A stretch of DNA of 62,718 nt from Pseudomonadota bacterium (lineage in GTDB: Bacteria > Pseudomonadota > Alphaproteobacteria > Rhizobiales > Pleomorphomonadaceae): assembly GCA_018262505.1 (NCBI GenBank), contig JAGSYV010000041.1, forward strand, positions 1 to 62,718, given 5' to 3'. Positions 8,808 through 18,780 of this stretch are shown piece after piece. Every line of letters begins with the position of its first letter. Within the stretch, counting starts at the first letter, position 1. The position numbers were made by a program, and so were the translations under genes. Under the pieces are notes generated by a model. The model worked only from the letters and a program-made list of their open reading frames with translations, was not told where the DNA came from and searched no databases.

Positions 8808-9542
8808 ATGCGCATTCACGTGGTCAACCCCAACACGAGCAGGGCCATGACGGACAAGATCGCCGCTGCCGCCCGCGCGGTAGCCGCCGCCGGCACCGAC
8901 ATCATCTCCGGACAATCGGCCATGGGGCCGGCCTCCATCGAAGGCTATTACGACGAGGCGCTGGCCCTGCCCGGCCTGCTCCAGGCCATCCGCGCCGCCG
9001 ATGCCGAGGGCGCCGACGGCCATGTCATCGCCTGCTTCGACGACACCGGCCTCGACGCTGCCCGCGCCGTGGCGGTCGCCCCGGTGATCGGCATCGGCGA
9101 GGCTGCCTTTCATCTGGCGACCCTGGTGGCCGACCGTTTTTCGGTGGTGACGACGCTGTCGCTGTCCATCCGGCCGATCGAGCACAACCTCTCCCGCTAT
9201 GGCCTCAAAAGCCGCTGCGCCCGCGTGCGAGCAGCGGACGTAACGGTGTTGTCGCTCGAAGAGCGCAACCCCGCCGCCTGCGCCAAAATCTCCAGGGAAA
9301 TCGCTTCGGCCATCGCCGAGGATGGCGCTGAGACCATCGTGCTCGGCTGCGCCGGCATGGCCGACCTTGCCGCCGAACTGTCAGTCCAGCACGGCCTGCC
9401 GGTCATCGACGGCGTCTCCGCCGCCGTCGGCCTCATGGAAACGCTGGTGCGGCTCGGCCACCGCACCTCGCGCCTCGGCGCCTGGCGCCCGTCGCCGCCC
9501 AAGCCCTACGCCGGCCTGCTGGCCGACTTCGCGCTCGGGTAG
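8808..9542 (+). CDS. Asp/Glu/hydantoin racemase family protein
   Basis: Probable cofactor-independent racemase of an amino acid or 5-substituted hydantoin. 244 residues. The two catalytic cysteines of the family are in ACFDDTG (about residue 75) and LGCAGM (about 182), and MRIHVVNPNTS is the typical N-terminus. It starts 4 bp after the permease stop, so the import system and enzyme are probably made together and the importer probably feeds it. No hydantoinase or carbamoylase gene is nearby, so the exact substrate is unknown; an allantoin or arylmalonate-type substrate is not excluded. Confidence 0.88.
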   Translation: MRIHVVNPNTSRAMTDKIAAAARAVAAAGTDIISGQSAMGPASIEGYYDEALALPGLLQAIRAADAEGADGHVIACFDDTGLDAARAVAVAPVIGIGEAAFHLATLVADRFSVVTTLSLSIRPIEHNLSRYGLKSRCARVRAADVTVLSLEERNPAACAKISREIASAIAEDGAETIVLGCAGMADLAAELSVQHGLPVIDGVSAAVGLMETLVRLGHRTSRLGAWRPSPPKPYAGLLADFALG

Positions 9543-9563
9543 AGATACAACAAGAACCGATCT

Positions 9564-10163
9564 TCAGGCTGCCTTTTCCGAAGCAGCAATGCGCGTTGCT
9601 TCCGCTTTGGCCGCCTCAAGCAAGGCGCTGGACAACTGCTCGTCGGTTACGATCCTCGAGATGGTCACTGCCCCGACCATGAGGGAGAGCAGTGCCATTG
9701 CCCTTGCCTTGGCATCCACACCGGACGACTGCGGCAAGAACTCTCCGAGGGCTTGCAAATAGGCGGTAATGCCATCCTGAAATGACTTCCGGACCTCGGG
9801 ACTCTGGCGAGCAGCATCGGAACCGAGCGCGATGAGGGGACATCCATCAGCCACGTCCTCGCGATGGCCTTCCGAGAGATAGAGATCAAAGACGCTTTCG
9901 AGCGGGGTGGCGCTTTGGGCGGCGACCGAAGACCATCGCCTCGTCGCGCTCTCCATGGCTCTGCGTGACGCCAGCGCCGCCAGATCGTCCTTGGATTCGA
10001 ACTGCTTGTAGAAGCCGCCCTGGGTCAGGCCCGCTCCTTTCATCAGCTCCTTCAGCCCTATTCCGTCAAAGCCACGCTCGCGAAAGAGCTGGCTTGCGAC
10101 GTTGATCACCGTCTCACGGTTGGCTTCCGCCTGAGCGCGACTGACCCGCATGACTGCCTCCAT
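9564..10163 (-). CDS. TetR family transcriptional regulator
   Basis: 199 residues with N-terminal HTH (about 28-50, GIGLKELMKGAGLTQGGFYKQF). Divergent from an adaptor/RND permease pair. A 20-bp dyad begins 2 bp upstream of its start and the same motif recurs before the SDR gene at 14635, so this regulator probably controls itself, the pump and the SDR. A second Met at residue 5 could be the true start. Convergent with the racemase, 21 bp apart. Confidence 0.9.
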   Translation of the reverse strand: MEAVMRVSRAQAEANRETVINVASQLFRERGFDGIGLKELMKGAGLTQGGFYKQFESKDDLAALASRRAMESATRRWSSVAAQSATPLESVFDLYLSEGHREDVADGCPLIALGSDAARQSPEVRKSFQDGITAYLQALGEFLPQSSGVDAKARAMALLSLMVGAVTISRIVTDEQLSSALLEAAKAEATRIAASEKAA

Positions 10164-10164
10164 T

Positions 10165-10184
10165 TAGATTTCGATTGACATCTA
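10165..10184. promoter_or_regulatory. Probable TetR operator (site 1)
   Basis: TAGATTTCGATTGACATCTA is an imperfect 20-bp dyad of the form TAGATnTCRATYGAnATCTA between the divergent TetR and adaptor genes. Outer TTTAGATT and AATCTAAA elements flank it at 10163-10215. The half-site GAYCGACATCTA-like motif recurs at 14512-14546. Confidence 0.6.
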
Positions 10185-10249
10185 TAATGCAATTAGAGTT
10201 AAGATGCAATCTAAACAGATCGCCCCGACCGTCAATAAGGGTCAGTGAG

Positions 10250-11377
10250 ATGAACCGAAGAATCGTCGTTTATACCGCCGCCGCGCTCGCCTTCACGGGT
10301 GCGACCGCCGCCGCCTTCCTAGCCTCAGTCCTGATACTGGTGCAGCCCGGTCGCTCCGAAGAGGTGGCCGACCCGCGCGTCAAGGCTCCCCTTGTCAGCG
10401 TGACGAAAGCCAAGCCTCCCGTCGCCGCCAACCGGAGCTTCACCGGCACGATTGCCGCGCGCGTCCAAAGCGATGTCGGCTTCCGCGTCCCCGGCAAGAT
10501 TGTCGAGCGGCTCGTCGGCCTTGGCGACGAGGTCAAGGCCGGTCAGCCGTTGATGCGCATGGATGAAACCGATCTCCGTCTGGCTCTGACGGCCAAGCGC
10601 AACGCCGCCGCGGCCGCCAGGGCCGTCTTTGTTCAGACCGCGGCCGACGAGAAACGATATGCGATGCTCGTCAAGAACGGTCTGGCCGCCTCCCCCCAGA
10701 GGTATGATCAAGCGAAGGCGGCGCTCGATACGTCGGCCGCCCAGCTCGCCGCCGCCGAGGCGGAGGAGAAGGTCGCCGAAAACGAGGCGGCCTATGCGAC
10801 CCTGGTGGCTGAGGTCGACGGCACGATCGTCGAGACGCTCGGCGAGCCGGGCCAGGTGGTCACGGCTGGCCAGCCGGTCATCCGCCTCGCCAAGGCGGGA
10901 CCGCGGGAAGCCCTCGTCTGGCTGCCGGAGAACCTGAGGCCCGAGGTTGGCGCAATCGCGCAGGCCGCCGTTTACGGCCGCCCGACCGAAGAAAAGGCCG
11001 TGCTACGGCAGATCTCCAGCGCAGCCGATCCGCAAACCCGGACCTATGAGACGCGCTGGGTGCTGGAAGGCTCCGCCTCATCCGCCCCCTTGGGAGCGAC
11101 GGTGACCATCAGCATTCAGAACAAGGACGAGCCAGCCGACGCGGAGGTCCCCGTCGGCGCCTTGTTGAACGACGGTCGCCGCACGGGCGTCTGGATCGTC
11201 AATGACCAGTCGTCGAGCGTTCACTTTCAAGAAGTGAAGGTCGAGCGGATCGGCGAGGAAAGAGCCGTCGTTTCAAATCTGAAGGTGGGCGAGACCATCG
11301 TCGCGCTCGGCGCCCATCTCCTCCAGGAGGGGGCCAGTGTGCGGACCGGCGCGGACAAGGCAGAGGCGGCCAACTGA
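10250..11377 (+). CDS. RND efflux periplasmic adaptor (HlyD/MFP family)
   Basis: 375 residues from the ATG at 10250, which has an AGGGTCAGTGAG ribosome site and starts directly into a membrane-anchor/signal helix (VVYTAAALAFTGATAAAFLA). The 25 extra upstream residues in the open frame run over the operator and are unlikely. Lipoyl/barrel-sandwich halves, a coiled coil at about residues 120-185 rich in Ala/Glu, and a beta-barrel follow. Its stop overlaps the permease start by one base (TGATG). With the permease it forms the second RND system of the window. Confidence 0.92.
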   Translation: MNRRIVVYTAAALAFTGATAAAFLASVLILVQPGRSEEVADPRVKAPLVSVTKAKPPVAANRSFTGTIAARVQSDVGFRVPGKIVERLVGLGDEVKAGQPLMRMDETDLRLALTAKRNAAAAARAVFVQTAADEKRYAMLVKNGLAASPQRYDQAKAALDTSAAQLAAAEAEEKVAENEAAYATLVAEVDGTIVETLGEPGQVVTAGQPVIRLAKAGPREALVWLPENLRPEVGAIAQAAVYGRPTEEKAVLRQISSAADPQTRTYETRWVLEGSASSAPLGATVTISIQNKDEPADAEVPVGALLNDGRRTGVWIVNDQSSSVHFQEVKVERIGEERAVVSNLKVGETIVALGAHLLQEGASVRTGADKAEAAN

Positions 11378-14300
11378 TGAACATCAATCTTTCGGCGCTG
11401 GCGGTCCGTGAACGAGCGGTCACCCTGTTCTTCATCGTGCTGCTGGCCGTCGCCGGCGTCTATGCCTTCGCCAAGCTGGGGCGGGCCGAAGACCCCTCGT
11501 TCACCATCAAGACGCTGACCGTGACGTCCGTCTGGCCGGGCGCGACCGCGCGGGAAATGCAGGATCTCGTCGCCGAGCCACTCGAAAAGCGCATTCAGGA
11601 ACTCACCTGGTACGACCGTGTCGAGACCACGACGCGGCCCGGTTTTGCCTACATGACGGTGACGCTGAAAGACAACACGCCGCCCGGCGCCGTCGAGGAA
11701 GAGTTCTATCAGGCGCGAAAGAAGCTTGGCGACGAAGCGCGAAACCTGCCGCAGGGCGTGTTCGGCCCCTTCGTGAATGACGAATATTCCGACGTCAGCT
11801 TCGCCCTCTACGCCCTCAAGGCGTCGGGCATGCCCCTACGCGACCTGGCGCGCCAGGCCGAGACCATTCGGCAGGATCTTCTGCATGTGCCGGGCGTCAA
11901 GAAGATCAACATCCTGGGTGAACGGCCGGAACAGATTTTCGTCGAGTTCTCCTACGCCAAGCTGGCGACGCTGGGAATCTCCGCCCAGGACATCGCCACC
12001 GCCTTGCAGCGGCGCAACACCGTGACGCCGGCCGGGTCGATCGATACTGAGGGGCCGCAGGTCTTCATAAGACTCGACGGCGCCTATAACAGCGTCAAGG
12101 CGATCGCCGATACGCCGATCGTCGCCGCCGGGCGGACACTGAAGCTCTCGGATTTCGCAGATGTGCGCCGGGGATACGAGGACCCCGCCACCTACGTCAT
12201 CCGCCACAATGGCGAGCCGGCGATCATGCTCGGCGTCGTGATGCAGCAGGGCTGGAACGGGCTGGAGCTCGGAAAGGCGCTGGAAGAACGGTCCTCAGCG
12301 ATCGCCCAAAACCTGCCGTTGGGCATCACGCTGGCAAAGGTCAGCGATCAGGCCGTCAATATCCAGGAAGCCGTCGGCGAGTTCATGCTGAAATTCGCCA
12401 TGGCGCTCGGGGTCGTGTTGTTCGTCAGCCTCGTCAGCCTCGGCTGGCGCGTCGGCATCGTCGTCGCCCTCGCGGTTCCGCTGACGCTCGGCGTCGTCTT
12501 CCTCATCATGCTGGAAACCGGCCGCTTTTTCGATCGCATCACCCTGGGGGCGCTGATCCTGGCGCTCGGCCTTCTCGTCGATGATGCCATCATCGCCATC
12601 GAGGTGATGGTGGTGAAGATGGAAGAAGGCATGAACAGGATCAAGGCGGCAGCCTATGCCTGGAGCCATACCGCCGCGCCGATGCTGTCGGGCACCCTGG
12701 TCACCATCATCGGTCTCATGCCGGTAGGCTTTGCCAGATCGACGGCCGGCGAATACGCCGGCAACATATTCTGGATCGTCGGCTTTGCCCTGATCGTCTC
12801 GTGGATCGTCGCCGTCGTCTTCACGCCCTATCTCGGCGTGAAGATGTTGCCGGACATAAAGCCCGTGGCGGGCGGTCATCACGCGATCTACCACACGCCA
12901 AACTACAAGCGCCTTCGACGCGTCATCGAGTTCGCCGTTCGCCACAAATTCCTGACCTGCGGCCTCGTCGGCGTCCTCATGGCCGTCTCGGTCGTCGGCA
13001 TGGGAAGCGTGAAGCAGCAGTTCTTCCCGACGTCCGACCGCCCCGAAGTCCTCGTGGAGGTGCGGATGCCCGAGGGCACCAGCATCGAGACGACGACGGC
13101 AACCGTCGAGAAGCTCGAAGGATGGCTCAACAAGCAGCCAGAGACAAAGATCGCCACCAGCTACATCGGCCAGGGCGCGCCGCGCTTCTTCTTCGCCCTA
13201 TCGCCCGAATTGCCCAATCCGGCGTTCGCCAAGATCGTCGTTCTCACCGAGGATGCCAGCGCTCGCGAGACTCTGAAGCTCCGCCTTCGCGAGGCGATCG
13301 CCAGCGGCCTGACCCCGGAAGCCTATGTGCGGGTGACCCAGTTGGTATTTGGTCCCTACACGCCGTTCCCGGTGGAATTCCGCATCATGGGGCCGGATCC
13401 CGAACAGCTCTACAAGATTTCCGAACAGGCCCTCGCCATCATGAAGGCCGTCCCCGACGTGCGTCAGGCCAATCGCGATTGGGGTGATCGCACCCCCGTC
13501 GTGCGGTTCATTCCCGATCAGGACCGTCTCAACCTCATCGGCCTTTCACCCGCCGAGGCAGCGCAGCAGATGCAGCTTCTGCTGAGCGGCTTGCCGATCA
13601 CCCAGGTCCGCGAAGACATTCGCAACGTGCCCATCGTGGCGCGCAGCGCCGGGGCAAATCGGCTCGATCCTTCGCGGCTGGCGGACTTTTCCCTGATGAG
13701 CAGAGCCGGAAAGCCGGTTCCGCTCGATCAGATCGGCCATTCGGAAATCCGCTTCGAAGAGCCGATCATGAAGCGTCGCGATCGCACCCCCGTCATCACG
13801 GTTCGCTCGGACATCAACGAGGCAACCCAGCCGCCGGAGGTGTCAAAGGAGGTCATGAAAGCGCTCCAGCCGTTGATTGCCTCCCTGCCGGACGGGTACC
13901 GGATCGAGATGGGCGGAAACATCGAGGAGTCGCTGAAGGCAAACGTCGCGCTGGCTCAGGTCTTCCCGGCGATGATCGCCGCCATGCTGATCGTCATCAT
14001 TTTCCAGGTTCGCAATCTGGCGACCATGGCGATGGTCATGCTGACGGGGCCTCTTGGGCTTATTGGCGTGGTTCCCGTGCTGTTCCTGTTCAACCAACCC
14101 TTCGGCTTCAATGCCATTATCGGGCTGATCGGGCTGGCGGGCATCCTGATGCGCAACACCCTGATCCTGACCGAGCAAATCAAGGAAAACCGAAAAGCTG
14201 GTCTCGACGACTACCGTTCGGTCATCGAAGCGACCGTTCAGAGAACCAGACCGGTCATCCTGACTGCTCTGGCCGCCGTCCTCGCCTTCATTCCGCTGAC

Positions 14301-14493
14301 GCATTCCGTCTTCTGGGGAGCGATGGCCTACACGCTGATCGGCGGAACGGCCGTCGGCACCGTGATGATCCTTCTTTTCCTTCCCGCCCTTTACGCGACC
14401 TGGTTCCGGATCAGGCCACCCAAGGAGGAAAAGCATCATCAGGCGAAAGAAGGACTTTCCGCTTCGCCAAGCACGTTGGCGTCAGCCGAGTAA
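11377..14493 (+). CDS. RND efflux permease (AcrB/MexB superfamily)
   Basis: 1038 residues, full length. Twelve membrane helices in two groups of six separated by large periplasmic loops. The proton-relay helix carries LGLLVDDAIIAIEVMV near residue 405. The N-terminus resembles the interrupted permease at the left window edge (FAKLGRAEDPSFTIKTLTV versus HLGRNEDPPFTIKTMVV), so the two are paralogues. It is co-transcribed with the adaptor; an outer-membrane channel must be supplied from elsewhere. Confidence 0.95.
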   Translation: MNINLSALAVRERAVTLFFIVLLAVAGVYAFAKLGRAEDPSFTIKTLTVTSVWPGATAREMQDLVAEPLEKRIQELTWYDRVETTTRPGFAYMTVTLKDNTPPGAVEEEFYQARKKLGDEARNLPQGVFGPFVNDEYSDVSFALYALKASGMPLRDLARQAETIRQDLLHVPGVKKINILGERPEQIFVEFSYAKLATLGISAQDIATALQRRNTVTPAGSIDTEGPQVFIRLDGAYNSVKAIADTPIVAAGRTLKLSDFADVRRGYEDPATYVIRHNGEPAIMLGVVMQQGWNGLELGKALEERSSAIAQNLPLGITLAKVSDQAVNIQEAVGEFMLKFAMALGVVLFVSLVSLGWRVGIVVALAVPLTLGVVFLIMLETGRFFDRITLGALILALGLLVDDAIIAIEVMVVKMEEGMNRIKAAAYAWSHTAAPMLSGTLVTIIGLMPVGFARSTAGEYAGNIFWIVGFALIVSWIVAVVFTPYLGVKMLPDIKPVAGGHHAIYHTPNYKRLRRVIEFAVRHKFLTCGLVGVLMAVSVVGMGSVKQQFFPTSDRPEVLVEVRMPEGTSIETTTATVEKLEGWLNKQPETKIATSYIGQGAPRFFFALSPELPNPAFAKIVVLTEDASARETLKLRLREAIASGLTPEAYVRVTQLVFGPYTPFPVEFRIMGPDPEQLYKISEQALAIMKAVPDVRQANRDWGDRTPVVRFIPDQDRLNLIGLSPAEAAQQMQLLLSGLPITQVREDIRNVPIVARSAGANRLDPSRLADFSLMSRAGKPVPLDQIGHSEIRFEEPIMKRRDRTPVITVRSDINEATQPPEVSKEVMKALQPLIASLPDGYRIEMGGNIEESLKANVALAQVFPAMIAAMLIVIIFQVRNLATMAMVMLTGPLGLIGVVPVLFLFNQPFGFNAIIGLIGLAGILMRNTLILTEQIKENRKAGLDDYRSVIEATVQRTRPVILTALAAVLAFIPLTHSVFWGAMAYTLIGGTAVGTVMILLFLPALYATWFRIRPPKEEKHHQAKEGLSASPSTLASAE

Positions 14494-14511
14494 TTCCGCA
14501 ATTTTATATGT

Positions 14512-14546
14512 TGATCGACATCTAACCCCATGTTAGATGTCGATCA
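14512..14546. promoter_or_regulatory. Perfect inverted repeat, probable TetR operator (site 2)
   Basis: TGATCGACATCTAAC and its exact reverse complement are separated by CCCAT. Each arm carries the GATCGACATCTA half-site related to the operator at 10165-10184. There is no T-run, so a terminator is less likely. Its place between the RND gene and the SDR points to SDR promoter control. Confidence 0.6.
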
Positions 14547-14634
14547 TAATTTATAAACCGGATCGCGGCTCAGGCCAGACAGGCGCAGTTGCAATCCGAC
14601 GACCAAACCCGAATGCATGGCAAAGGAGGCCTGA

Positions 14635-15588
14635 GTGGCTGATCCAAAAGTAGTTGTCATAACAGGAGCTTCATCAGGAATTGGCGAAGCGACGGCCCGT
14701 CTTTTGGCGGAAAATGGCTATCGCGTGTTTGGCGGCGCACGCACGCCCCGGCGCGCTCCCTCGATCCCGGGCGTCGAGTTTGGAGCCCTGGATGTCACGG
14801 ATGACGCTTCGGTCGACGGCTTTATCGGCTGGGTTCTGTCAGAGACCGGAAAGATCGACATTCTCATCAATAACGCCGGTGTTTCCCTCATGGGTCCCGT
14901 CGAGAAAACCTCGATTGACGAAGCCGCGGCGATCTTTGACACAAATGTCTTCGGTCCGCTGCGCATGATGCGCGCCGTGCTGCCCTATATGCGCGGGGTG
15001 CGAAACGGCCTCATCATCAACGTCAGCTCCGTGCTGGGATTTCTGCCGGCGCCCTTCATGGGCATTTACGCCAGCAGCAAGCACGCGCTCGAAGGCCTGT
15101 CGGAATCTCTCGATCACGAAATTCGCGATTTCAACGTGCGCGTCGTTCTGATTGAGCCCACGTTCACCAACACAAACCTCGACGTCAACGCAGCGCACAC
15201 CCAAGAACCGCTTGGTGCGTATGCCACTCAGTTCGAGGCGGCGACCAAGGCTGTCCAGTCTCAAATCAAATCGGCATCGCCGCCGACGTTGGTGGCCGGA
15301 AAAATTCTCCAGGCCATAACCAGCCCGTACAAAATGCGCCAACCTGCCGGAGGGCAAGCGACGCTGCTCAGCCGCCTGCGCAGGTTCATGCCGGCCAAGG
15401 CGGTCGACGGCAGCCTGCGTTTGGCCCCAAGCCCTCGCTGCCGGCAATGCGACGGCGGCGAGGTCGGTTTCCGGCCATTCTCGCACCGGATCGCGAGATC
15501 TCTTATTCCGGCGATGGAACGGTCGGCCAAGCTCCACCAGACGGTAAACGCAACCGGTGGCGCTACTTCTGCGCCACCTTGGCCGTGA
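14635..15588 (+). CDS. Short-chain dehydrogenase/reductase, abnormal C-terminus
   Basis: NAD(P)-dependent oxidoreductase of classical SDR type. GTG start with AAAGGAGG eight bases upstream. The dinucleotide motif is [10 protein letters not shown] (residues about 9-18), then NNAG (about 81), the catalytic Ser in INVSSVLG, and YASSK for the Tyr/Lys pair. The fold is complete by about residue 265. The last 50 or so residues (from LAPSPRC) are Arg/Pro-rich and unlike the family, and overlap the convergent chemoreceptor by 26 bp, so a frameshift near 15420 probably removed the natural stop. The upstream operator suggests coregulation with the RND pump. Confidence 0.85.
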   Translation: MADPKVVVITGASSGIGEATARLLAENGYRVFGGARTPRRAPSIPGVEFGALDVTDDASVDGFIGWVLSETGKIDILINNAGVSLMGPVEKTSIDEAAAIFDTNVFGPLRMMRAVLPYMRGVRNGLIINVSSVLGFLPAPFMGIYASSKHALEGLSESLDHEIRDFNVRVVLIEPTFTNTNLDVNAAHTQEPLGAYATQFEAATKAVQSQIKSASPPTLVAGKILQAITSPYKMRQPAGGQATLLSRLRRFMPAKAVDGSLRLAPSPRCRQCDGGEVGFRPFSHRIARSLIPAMERSAKLHQTVNATGGATSAPPWP

Positions 15589-16897
15589 ACGTCGCGACAC
15601 TCTGCCTCAGCACGCCCGCCTGTTCCACGAGTTCGCCGGAAATGGCCGAAACGCGTTCGGCCGAGTTGGAGGTCTTCTGGCCGGCCTCCACCAGTTTGCC
15701 GATCGCTCCGCCGATTTCATCGGATGATTTCGCAACCCCCATCGCCGAGTTGGCGATGTCGGCGGTCGCCGCCGACTGTTCCTCGACGGCGGCGGCGATG
15801 GCCGCGCCGATGCGCGACACTTCCGCGATGGTCTCGGTGATGCCGGAGATGTCGTTGACCGACTGCTGCGTCGCCTGTTGGATGGCGGCGATCTGGCCAG
15901 TGATCTCCTCGGTGGCTTGCGCCGTCTGGGAGGCCAGCGACTTCACCTCGGACGCCACAACGGCAAATCCCCGTCCGGCTTCACCGGCCCGCGCCGCCTC
16001 GATGGTGGCGTTGAGCGCCAGAAGATTGGTCTGGGCGGCGATGGAAGAGATCAGCTCCACCACCGAGCCGATCTTGTCGACGGCGTCGGAAAGTCCCTTC
16101 ACCGAAGCGGCGGTCTGGCGAGCGCCCTCCACGGCCTTGGAGGAGACCGTCAGCGACACCTCGGCCTGACGGCCGATCTCGCCGATCGAGGCGTGCAACT
16201 CCTCGGTGGCGGCGGCGGTGGTGGCAATACCACTCCCGGCCATCTCCTGCGAGGCGCGAATGCTGTCGCAGCGGCTGGTCACCGACGCCGCCTGCGCCTC
16301 CAGCTCGCCGGAACTGGTGCCGAGATCGGCGGTCATCTTGCCGAGTTTGCCGAGCATGTCGTTGATCTGGGAATCGAACTCGCCGATCGCCGCCTGCACG
16401 CGGTCCTGCCGGTCGGAAATCTGCTGGATCAGCGTCTCGCCATAGACGGAAACGGCGATATCCATGTCCAGCATGGCCGCCTTGGTGACCGCGCCGATCA
16501 TCCGTGCCGTCTTGGCGCCGGAGAGGCGGGCATGGCGGCCCATGATGACCGACACCTGCTGCAACACGTCGTTGTAACCGGCGATATACCAGTGCGGCTC
16601 CAGCCCGATGCGGACATGGGCGAGCCCGACGCGATGCACGCTGTCGAAATAGTCCTTGTCGAAGCGCGCCGAGAACAGCCGCTTCCAATGGTCGTACTGC
16701 GCCTTTTTCAGGTGGTCGACGCGGCCACTGACCAGGGACGCCAGCTTGGGCACCTGCATCCAGCGGCCGTAGAAGGCGGCGAGTATGTCGTTCATATGCC
16801 GGTCGAGGATCAGCCAGGCCTCTCGAATTTCCTCGCAGGCAGCGTTATCAATCCCATAGGATTTCGTATGGTCACGAAAATCGCCCCACGCAGCCAT
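15563..16897 (-). CDS. Globin-coupled methyl-accepting chemotaxis protein (HemAT-like)
   Basis: Soluble aerotaxis-type receptor. 444 residues without membrane segments. Residues about 1-170 form a protoglobin domain with [14 protein letters not shown] and [16 protein letters not shown], the latter including the likely proximal heme His. Residues about 200-440 are the coiled-coil signalling domain; the hairpin tip has [24 protein letters not shown] sequence and [17 protein letters not shown], the CheW/CheA contact. It should bind heme and O2 and signal through CheA. No che genes are nearby. It is convergent with, and overlaps, the abnormal SDR tail. Confidence 0.93.
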   Translation of the reverse strand: MAAWGDFRDHTKSYGIDNAACEEIREAWLILDRHMNDILAAFYGRWMQVPKLASLVSGRVDHLKKAQYDHWKRLFSARFDKDYFDSVHRVGLAHVRIGLEPHWYIAGYNDVLQQVSVIMGRHARLSGAKTARMIGAVTKAAMLDMDIAVSVYGETLIQQISDRQDRVQAAIGEFDSQINDMLGKLGKMTADLGTSSGELEAQAASVTSRCDSIRASQEMAGSGIATTAAATEELHASIGEIGRQAEVSLTVSSKAVEGARQTAASVKGLSDAVDKIGSVVELISSIAAQTNLLALNATIEAARAGEAGRGFAVVASEVKSLASQTAQATEEITGQIAAIQQATQQSVNDISGITETIAEVSRIGAAIAAAVEEQSAATADIANSAMGVAKSSDEIGGAIGKLVEAGQKTSNSAERVSAISGELVEQAGVLRQSVATFTAKVAQK

Positions 16898-17154
16898 GCC
16901 GCCCTCCTCAGGCCGGAAATCGGATCCGTTCGAATCCCCCGGCCAACGAGTATCTGCGTATGTGATTGATAAAACCTGAATTTGTTATTCCTTGTGCCCC
17001 ACCATCCAAACCGCGAGTAGTTTTGCGGCAGGAAGGAGCCCGCCGCTCCTGGCTTTGTTGCGCATCGGATTTTTCCGAAAAGCGCCCCCCTTCTCGGCCC
17101 GATGCTATAGGCTCGTCACACAGCCGGACCCGTCGCAAGGAGCAACACGCCGAC

Positions 17155-17676
17155 ATGGCCAAGATCGCCGCCATCCTCTATCCGCCCGGAACGGATATCG
17201 ACGCGCTGCTCGCCGGCGTCGCAAGGGGCATATCGTCCACCGGCGCCCATGTCGGCGGGGCGGTCCAGGCGCGCGATGTGGCCGGCAAGAACGGGCTGGC
17301 TCTGATCGATCTTGCCAGCGGCGCCGTCAGGTCGATCTCCCAGAACCTTGGGCCGCTCTCCACCTCCTGCAAGCTCGACACATCGATCATGGCCGATATC
17401 GCCGGCGCTCTCGAACGGCAGATCGACGCCGGCCTCGACCTTCTCGTCCTCAGCCGCTTCGGCATCCGGGAGATCGAGGGCGGCGGCTTCCGCTCGCTGT
17501 TCGGCCGGGCCATGCTGGCCGAAACGCCGCTCCTCACCGGCGTCCGCGTCGAGCACGCCGAAGCCTGGGCCGCCTTCCACGGCGGCCTCGGCATCGACCT
17601 GCCGCCGGACGAAAGCCAAGTTCTTGCCTGGGCGAAGGACGCGGTGCTCCAGGCGCCCCAGCCGAACAATGTATAG
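17155..17676 (+). CDS. DUF2478 domain protein
   Basis: 173 residues from the ATG at 17155 (AAGGAG ten bases upstream; the longer frame adds unconserved sequence). The MAKIAAILYPPGTDIDALLAGVA opening, LSTSCKLDT and DLLVLSRFGIREIEGGG blocks are characteristic of DUF2478, a predicted nucleotide-binding family often found beside molybdate transport or nitrogenase genes. None of those are nearby here. Its function is not established. Confidence 0.85.
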   Translation: MAKIAAILYPPGTDIDALLAGVARGISSTGAHVGGAVQARDVAGKNGLALIDLASGAVRSISQNLGPLSTSCKLDTSIMADIAGALERQIDAGLDLLVLSRFGIREIEGGGFRSLFGRAMLAETPLLTGVRVEHAEAWAAFHGGLGIDLPPDESQVLAWAKDAVLQAPQPNNV

Positions 17677-17730
17677 TCGGCCTTCGCCAGAGCCGGCCGA
17701 TCGGAGCCCTTCGCCGTTGACGCGAATAGT

Positions 17731-18183
17731 CTAGCCGGCGCGGCGAGGACGCTTCAGGCCCAGAAGGTCCGTGACATCCTTCATGGCGTCCGCCGAGGCG
17801 ATGTCAATCTTCAGCCATTTGCCGTCGCGGTAGGTTTCCGTCGCGTCATAGAGGTCCATCAGCCGAGGGCTGAGCGCATCGCGCCGCTCCTCGACCTTGG
17901 TGCGCTCCGCCCCTCCCAGAACGACCACGACGGAAAAGGCGCGGTATTCGGGCAGCAAAGTGCAAAAGGCCTTCGATGTCTTATAGCGCAGCGACCAGCC
18001 GTGCCTGCGCCCGCCATAAAGCCAGTCGGGGGTGAACACGCCGGGATAGGATGCCGCGATCCAGTCCCGCAACGCCTGCCAATGGGCGAACGCCTCCGCG
18101 CCCACCCAGTTGCGGATCGTCGTCTCGTCCGGCACCGCCGTTTTGTCGACGAGCCGATCCCCGCGGTGCGCGCCCTCACACAT
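17731..18183 (-). CDS. DUF3788 family protein
   Basis: 150 residues, soluble. W(V)GxEAxAxWxxLxxWI near the N-terminus, WLYGGRRHGWSLRYKTSKAF in the middle and LLPEYRAFSVVVVLGGAE follow the DUF3788 pattern (YdhG/DUF1801-like basic surface proteins of unknown role). Convergent with the DUF2478 gene, 54 bp apart. The start may lie a few residues downstream, since the first 10-15 residues are not conserved-looking. Confidence 0.8.
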   Translation of the reverse strand: MCEGAHRGDRLVDKTAVPDETTIRNWVGAEAFAHWQALRDWIAASYPGVFTPDWLYGGRRHGWSLRYKTSKAFCTLLPEYRAFSVVVVLGGAERTKVEERRDALSPRLMDLYDATETYRDGKWLKIDIASADAMKDVTDLLGLKRPRRAG

Positions 18184-18406
18184 GCCCTGTCCCTCCGGGC
18201 CAGTGCCTTCGAACGACGGTTCCAGTCGTTTCGGGATCTGGCTCTGAGAGCTTACAGCAAGGCTAGGCTCCTGTTCAGACCGAACCGGTCGACGGCCTTC
18301 ACGATAACTTGGCTCACTTCAGCTTCCGTCACCTAGCGTAGCCCACTAGGCATACGATTCCCGGGTTTGCTAGGCTTCCGGGGCATCTCACGCGGAGGAC
18401 TCTGCC

Positions 18407-18755
18407 ATGACACTCCAAGATCTGTGGACCGCCGAGAACAGATTCTGGCTGGACGGCCCCGAATTCTACGAGAAGAAAATGGCGCCGGAGGCCCACATGA
18501 TCTTCCCGCCTCCCGTCGGCATCCTCAAGAGCGAGGCCATCCTCGCCAGCCTGAAACAGGCGCCCCGCTGGCAATCCGTGGGCATCGACGAGAGATCGGA
18601 GACCGCGTCGGGCGACACGGTCGTGCTGGCGCCTACCGGGCAAAGGGCAGACGGCCAGATGCCGGGCCCTACGTCGCCCTGTGCCCCAGCACCTATGTCA
18701 AGAGAAGGATGGTGCCTGGAAGCTGCTGTTCCATCTGCAAACGCCGGCGGACTGA
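18407..18755 (+). pseudogene. SnoaL/DUF4440-like (NTF2 fold) protein, frameshifted twice
   Basis: The N-terminus (MTLQDLWTAENRFWLDGPEFY) and an HMIFPPPVGIL segment fit an NTF2-fold DUF4440-like protein. The frame breaks after GDTVVLA (about 18635); the expected continuation YRAKGRRPDAGPYVALC is in the next frame; it shifts again near 18710, where DGAWKLLFHLQTPAD and a stop at 18753-18755 restore a natural C-terminus. The single uninterrupted frame (to 18799) therefore encodes junk after residue 76. Two small indels, or two base-call errors, explain it. Confidence 0.7.
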
Positions 18756-18780
18756 CCGGCGCTTGCCCGAGAGTGGGGCC

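Noticed and set aside
14512..14546. Strong hairpin considered as the RND gene terminator
   Set aside because: No T-tract follows; the arms share the operator motif found at 10165. A dual role cannot be excluded.
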